Assembly: GCA_037903355.1 (NCBI GenBank)
Contig: JBAJFE010000014.1
Coordinates: forward strand, 3,286,001-3,350,000
DNA length: 64,000 bases
Direction of reading: 5' to 3'
DNA from: Trichuris trichiura
Lineage: Eukaryota; Nematoda; Enoplea; Trichinellida; Trichuridae
Part shown: piece after piece, positions 56,050 to 64,000 of the stretch
Layout of the letters: every line of letters begins with the position of its first letter
Numbering within the stretch: the stretch's first letter is position 1
Translations under genes and position numbers: made by a program
The notes under the pieces: generated by a model
Seen by the model: only the letters and a program-made list of their open reading frames with translations
Told to the model about the DNA's origin: nothing
Database searches by the model: none

Positions 56050-57625
56050 AAGCATTTTATCAATTAAGCTTTCAGGATCTGACTTACCCCATCGTCACCC
56101 TTTAGGTGAAACATTTTCCTGTAATCACTGTACCTGCAACCTTTTATGTATTAATAGTAAAAAATTTAACAGTAAAAAATGAAACTTTTACTCTCCATCA
56201 ATCTTGAATCGCTAGTCTTTTTATCTCCTTAACATCCCACTTGTGATGGGGTCAGAAGAGTCCTGTAAACTCTGGCGTTAACCCGAGTCTGCCGCTGGCT
56301 GAAAATTGTTTTCAAAGGGTTAGCTAACACTGGGAAAAATTTTAACAGAGGTATAGCCATGATAGCATCGTTGTCCTCCAACCGCCTTACCATTAAACGG
56401 CCCGTAGTTCAGTAAATACAATTGAATCATTATTTTCAGTTAGTTTTAACTGACCTCAAGCCCACTTAGGGTGTTCTTACGAGTAATGAATTGCATACGT
56501 TCCCTTTGTTTTAAGATTATGGTTTGGACAGTGAGCAGGTATCTGTGTACTCTAATCGTGGATGCAATTCGACCAGCCATGGAATTGCTTTGATTAACTG
56601 AGGCTTATCACGCTCTGTGTTGGTACAAACTTAACTGGTTGATACATTTTTCAACTTTTGCTGAAGGCAGGACCTGGTGGTTCTGACAGCTTTGAAAATT
56701 ATCTTGTATTAATATTTCTATCTTTTTAAACGGACTATAGGTGATTCTCTAATGAAGACATTCACGTCTCTTACCAGAAATCCAGTCTTCAAACTTAATT
56801 GGTTGGGCTCTTTCATGCCTTCTTAGTAGCAGCTTCAAAAATAGGTGTGGTTTAAAAGTGCCGCCAGTTTTTCTATTCGTTCTCAGTCGCTCTTTGTAAC
56901 GTGCAGCAGCACGGATCGTTTGGCATGAACTTTGAAAAAATTTCTCGATGAGTTAAACTGTGATATTTCCTGTAAGCTTGCTATGCCAGTGAAAAGTAAA
57001 ACATTTCATGACAGACATTAAAATGAACAGTTCAACCCTTTATCAATGGTTCCGTAATTCGTCTGTTGCTTTCATTTTTCAGAGATATGGCACTCTCTTA
57101 TCAGATTAGTTTACCTTGAAAACTAAGGGCGAACGTATTTTCTGAGTCCATCTTTCAGACAGCAAGGTGATTATATTATTCCATCGTCAGAAAGCTGTCC
57201 GATGAAACATTGCGGCTTCTTACTCTTAAAATTCTATATTTGATACTATTAACAGAATCCATGAAAGCGTCAGAGAGCGACAGCGGCACGTGTGCTAATT
57301 TGTCACCGTCAGTGACTACGGTAAGCTACATGCATCGAGCACGTACAAGCGGAAATCAAAGCATCAACGAATCGTTAACTTCAGCTGAGGTCTAGACTTA
57401 GACATAGGAGAGTTAATAAGCCTGAATGAGGGCAGATACAGATTGTTCTCCCAAACAATGCCTCAAGCCAGGTTGGCCGCGTTCACCTACGGTTCCATAG
57501 CGTTCATTGAATTATTGATCTTGCACTGTCCTTGTGCCGCTCACCCATAACCTTTCCGTCTGACCTCCAATCATTATCACGCGGTTGTACAAAATTAGAA
57601 ATAAACTATTCTGCATCCGGTCGAA
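56050..57625. other. Gene-free stretch
   Basis: No gene or repeat recognised. It lies downstream of the FOXJ1-like gene on its - strand. Confidence 0.4.
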
Positions 57626-57631
57626 TAATAA

Positions 57632-57637
57632 TTTATT
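57632..57637 (-). terminator. Poly(A) signal of the FOXJ1-like gene
   Basis: AATAAA on the - strand, about 80 nt beyond the stop codon at 57718. Confidence 0.55.
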
Positions 57638-57717
57638 GAAAAATAAGCAAATTATATGCAAATGTTGGAATTTGTAAACTAAGTAAACACTCTCATACTT
57701 CTTCGCACTGAGTGGGC

Positions 57718-61126
<3,409 letters not shown>

Positions 61127-61129
61127 TCC

Positions 61130-64000
61130 ACAAAAACAGGTTGACAAAGCAAGCATGCAAGTATACAGAAAGCAAAGGTCGCTTTTACTTTCAGGTTCTC
61201 TAAAGGAACCTAATGACCAAAACGCAAACACATGGAAGCGGCTGCAGCGAGCACAATAATCACGCTCGCCAGTCCTTGAGTTCAGACTACAGCGCAGCAG
61301 GTTGCTTGGCTCACCAATGGCGTCTTTGACAAAGTGTTGCTGGGCAACTGTAGCCGGTAAGCTCCATATCGAACTTGCAAAATTAGTCGATTTTCTCTAT
61401 CGTCGTCAGCTTTCCAGCTCACTTCATCTTCAACTTTCGCAAGTGTAAGTTGCCCTTGAATTGGCTGTTCCATCGACCAATCCGAAATCGCAGGTAAACT
61501 GCCTTCACACAAAATACATAACAGTAAATAAACTCTTTCCACCTGTAGGTTTTCCGCAATTTCTTCTATCTATTTTTGCCTGCTGAAAAAGGTCGTGTTT
61601 CTACTTAGTCCCACCTGCTTGATTTAACCACTTTTCCCCTGATATAGCACAGGTGGATTTTCACCTGTTCCATGATTGAGTGGGCATTGCTACTTGAAGA
61701 TAACAGGGGAAACTGTGGCAACTATTGCCGCTGCTATTATGGGATGCCATATTTGTTTATTATAAAAGTGCGCTTGGAAAAAATTAAATGCAAACTGGAG
61801 AACATATTCCATTATTAACTAAATTTTTCATATGGCAACAATTTGTGCGGCCAGTAAGGCATTTTTATCGGATTGAAGTAAAGAAACCTTTTCTCTTGTT
61901 GCAATTGATTTTTCTAAAGCTAACTGCCACTGAAACAGAATCGTCTTGTAATCACTAGTATCAATGAATCGTTAACTCCTTCCAGATTATTAATGAGAGG
62001 TAACTCAGTCAGATTTGAAGCACGATATGAACATTGGTGTCATGCAAGTTAGCTCCATCGCTTTGGCGCCGTTAGTGTATCCGTGGTTAAAATGCACGAT
62101 GAGCATGATCAATGTTGTTCTTCCGTTTCATCATGTGTGCATTCTCCGACTGCCTAACATAGAGCGACCATTTGTTATACCATTTAGCAAAATTCCTGAC
62201 TTTCATTGCATTTTTTAAAAGGATGGATTTATCGCTAAATCAAAAGCTGTCACAACTTTTTAAAATTATAGGTAGCAGTTTTTGATGAAAATTAAAACAG
62301 TTATAAATCGAAAGAATAATGTCAACAGTTGTTATTTCAAGTGTGATATAATAGAACGCGACTAAGTGTTATAACTAAGCTAGGTGGGCTGATTTGAGTG
62401 AAACTTGTGTCTAAGATCATAATGTCATTGAACTTTACAGTGAGTGATTTTGCTTCTGAAACTCAGTATCTAGCAGCTAGTAAAACGTTAAGGGAAACAG
62501 TTGAACAATAAAGAGGAAAAACACTGCCTGGATGAAATGTATGATCTAGGATTCGGTGTCATAGTCTAGGTGTTGTTTCACAAGTAAAACAATTTATCTG
62601 AGTTTTATGCAGGTAAATGTTTCTCGGATCAATGAATAAAAGCATTAAATGATTCAGATTGAGCACCTTGTTTAGGTAAGCCAGTAATGGCTTTTGCATA
62701 GTTATTGCTTGGTCTCCAGAAGAGAGTTGCATTTGAAGTGGAGTTGTTAAAGTGGAGTACTGTTGACAACGTATTCTTACAGCACAAAGGGGCAGAATGC
62801 TGCTCGTACATGTTTTTAGGTTTTAAAAGATCGTGTGAAGGCTGCATCCATATTATTTTCTTCGCTGTTGAATAGATAATGCGGTACGCAAATGAAAGGA
62901 AGCAATCAGAACAATGTTTTTAGGTGAAAAACATATGCGATATACCGTAAATCCTTATTCATAGGCTGGTGTGTTTAGAAAACAAAGTTAGCTATTCACT
63001 TCCCCTATGCGCTCTTCCCAATCTTGGTGCCTTACTTGCCCTAATTTTTAATTTTAAGTTTTTGACACTGGCGCTTTGAAGACTTTTTGACTGGAGCTGG
63101 AGCACTGGAGTTTTGACCTAACGAAAATTTTTTTGACACTGGAGCTTTCGCCATAATTTAACGGCCGACGACGGCTGAAAGCCAAAACCTGAAAGATCCT
63201 GCAAAACCTGCTAAGTTTTCTTTTCTATAACAACACACACCGTGACTAAAAGCTGTATATTCTTTTTAAAGTTTTTTCTCTTCATTACGGAGTTCCTGTT
63301 TTTCAACACCACAAATGTTTTCTGCGGAGCTTTCAGCCCTCTTTTATGTATTCTTTTTGGTGAATATTAATAATATCGATGTCATGGTACTGTGATTTCT
63401 TAAGGGGTAACATTAGTTTACCTTGCTTGTTTCCTAGGAGCGTTTCTCTTTATTTGCGAACCCTTAGGGCACCTCAGACCGTCAAAAACGGCAAATGTAT
63501 GGCCATATAGATGTCAAGTTCAGGATACACCGCAGTTTTCAAAGGTGGGCGAATGCAAGTTTAAGCAGGAAATGGCCTTTCTTTTAGAAGTGGTTCCTAT
63601 TCTATTCATAACAAAGTGAAAATAATAAGCATCATATAATAAGATCAACTAGAATAGTAACCATTTGATAAGATTAACTAAACTAAATGAATCTGATCAG
63701 TTTTGCGTCCAATGCCATGTTGTAAGTTTTGCAGCCGTTCTGTTCCGTCTTTAGCTAAGCTTACACCTAAACTGAACCATAAGATTTATATTTTGGGTTA
63801 AGCTTACCTAAAGGCAAAGCCGATAGGCAACAGTTTGCCAGAAATGAAAACAAATTTTCACATGTTGGGGCCTCTTGCCGGTCGAGGGTGCGCTGGTTCT
63901 AGGATCAGGCAACAAAGTATCTGCCGGGCGCTGAGGGAAGAAACGGGACCAGGCAGAGTCGAGGAATAAGCGACGTGTATCGCAAAGGGAAGGAAAGCCG
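61130..64000. other. Upstream of the FOXJ1-like gene, otherwise featureless
   Basis: The first few hundred bases presumably contain the FOXJ1 promoter and 5' UTR. The - strand frame at 61,282-61,542 (contains [16 protein letters not shown] and a donor-like end) could be an upstream exon, but its phase does not fit the FOXJ1 exon. Nothing identifiable was found from about 61,550 to the end. Confidence 0.35.

Noticed and set aside
61282..61542. A - strand frame upstream of FOXJ1 as its first exon
   Set aside because: Its donor is phase 0, while the only acceptor before DDALTNLSW would need one leftover base.

Overview
This window is nuclear DNA from an invertebrate animal. The coding genes are split by GT-AG introns, most of them 38-54 nt long. 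The proteins are animal families: a FOXJ1-type forkhead factor, a WIPI3/WDR45B autophagy propeller, mitochondrial ribosomal protein L40, an essential myosin light chain, and a PRAS40/Lobe-type TORC1 substrate. Short introns, AATAAA poly(A) signals, a possible trans-splice site between two closely spaced genes, and small secreted-looking orphan ORFs would fit a nematode, perhaps of the early-branching enoplean group. I hold that assignment with low confidence, because no sequence here is diagnostic.

Layout. About 1-31,700 is gene-poor. It holds interspersed repeats, MITE-like elements, long imperfect inverted repeats and a few short orphan exons that I cannot name. About 31,790-52,000 is the gene-rich half: PRAS40/Lobe-like (+, with a 6.5-kb first intron), a 79-residue unnamed gene (+, 41.4 kb), a decayed coding-like stretch (43.8-45.4 kb), an orphan secreted-like ORF (-, 45.6 kb), WDR45B/EPG-6 (+), mRpL40 (+, 188 bp downstream of it), and an essential myosin light chain (-). 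About 53,390-56,050 is transposon-rich: a hAT MITE with a perfect 8-bp target duplication beside a broken MULE transposase, then a second copy of a repeat also found at 13.7 kb. FOXJ1-like (-) occupies 57,718-61,126. The remainder to 64,000 shows nothing I can identify.

Pathways. PRAS40 and WDR45B sit on the same nutrient/autophagy axis: TORC1 inhibition on one side, PI3P-binding autophagosome formation on the other. They lie about 6.4 kb apart, probably by chance. Both are on the + strand with intervening material, so I do not claim co-regulation.

The most unusual signal is a dispersed hammerhead-ribozyme-like RNA motif. At least eleven copies, some decayed, occur on both strands between 6 and 38 kb. 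Each reads CTGANGA, usually one pyrimidine, a short covarying stem, then GAAA, with a near-constant 27-30 nt length. No associated reverse transcriptase was found in the window.
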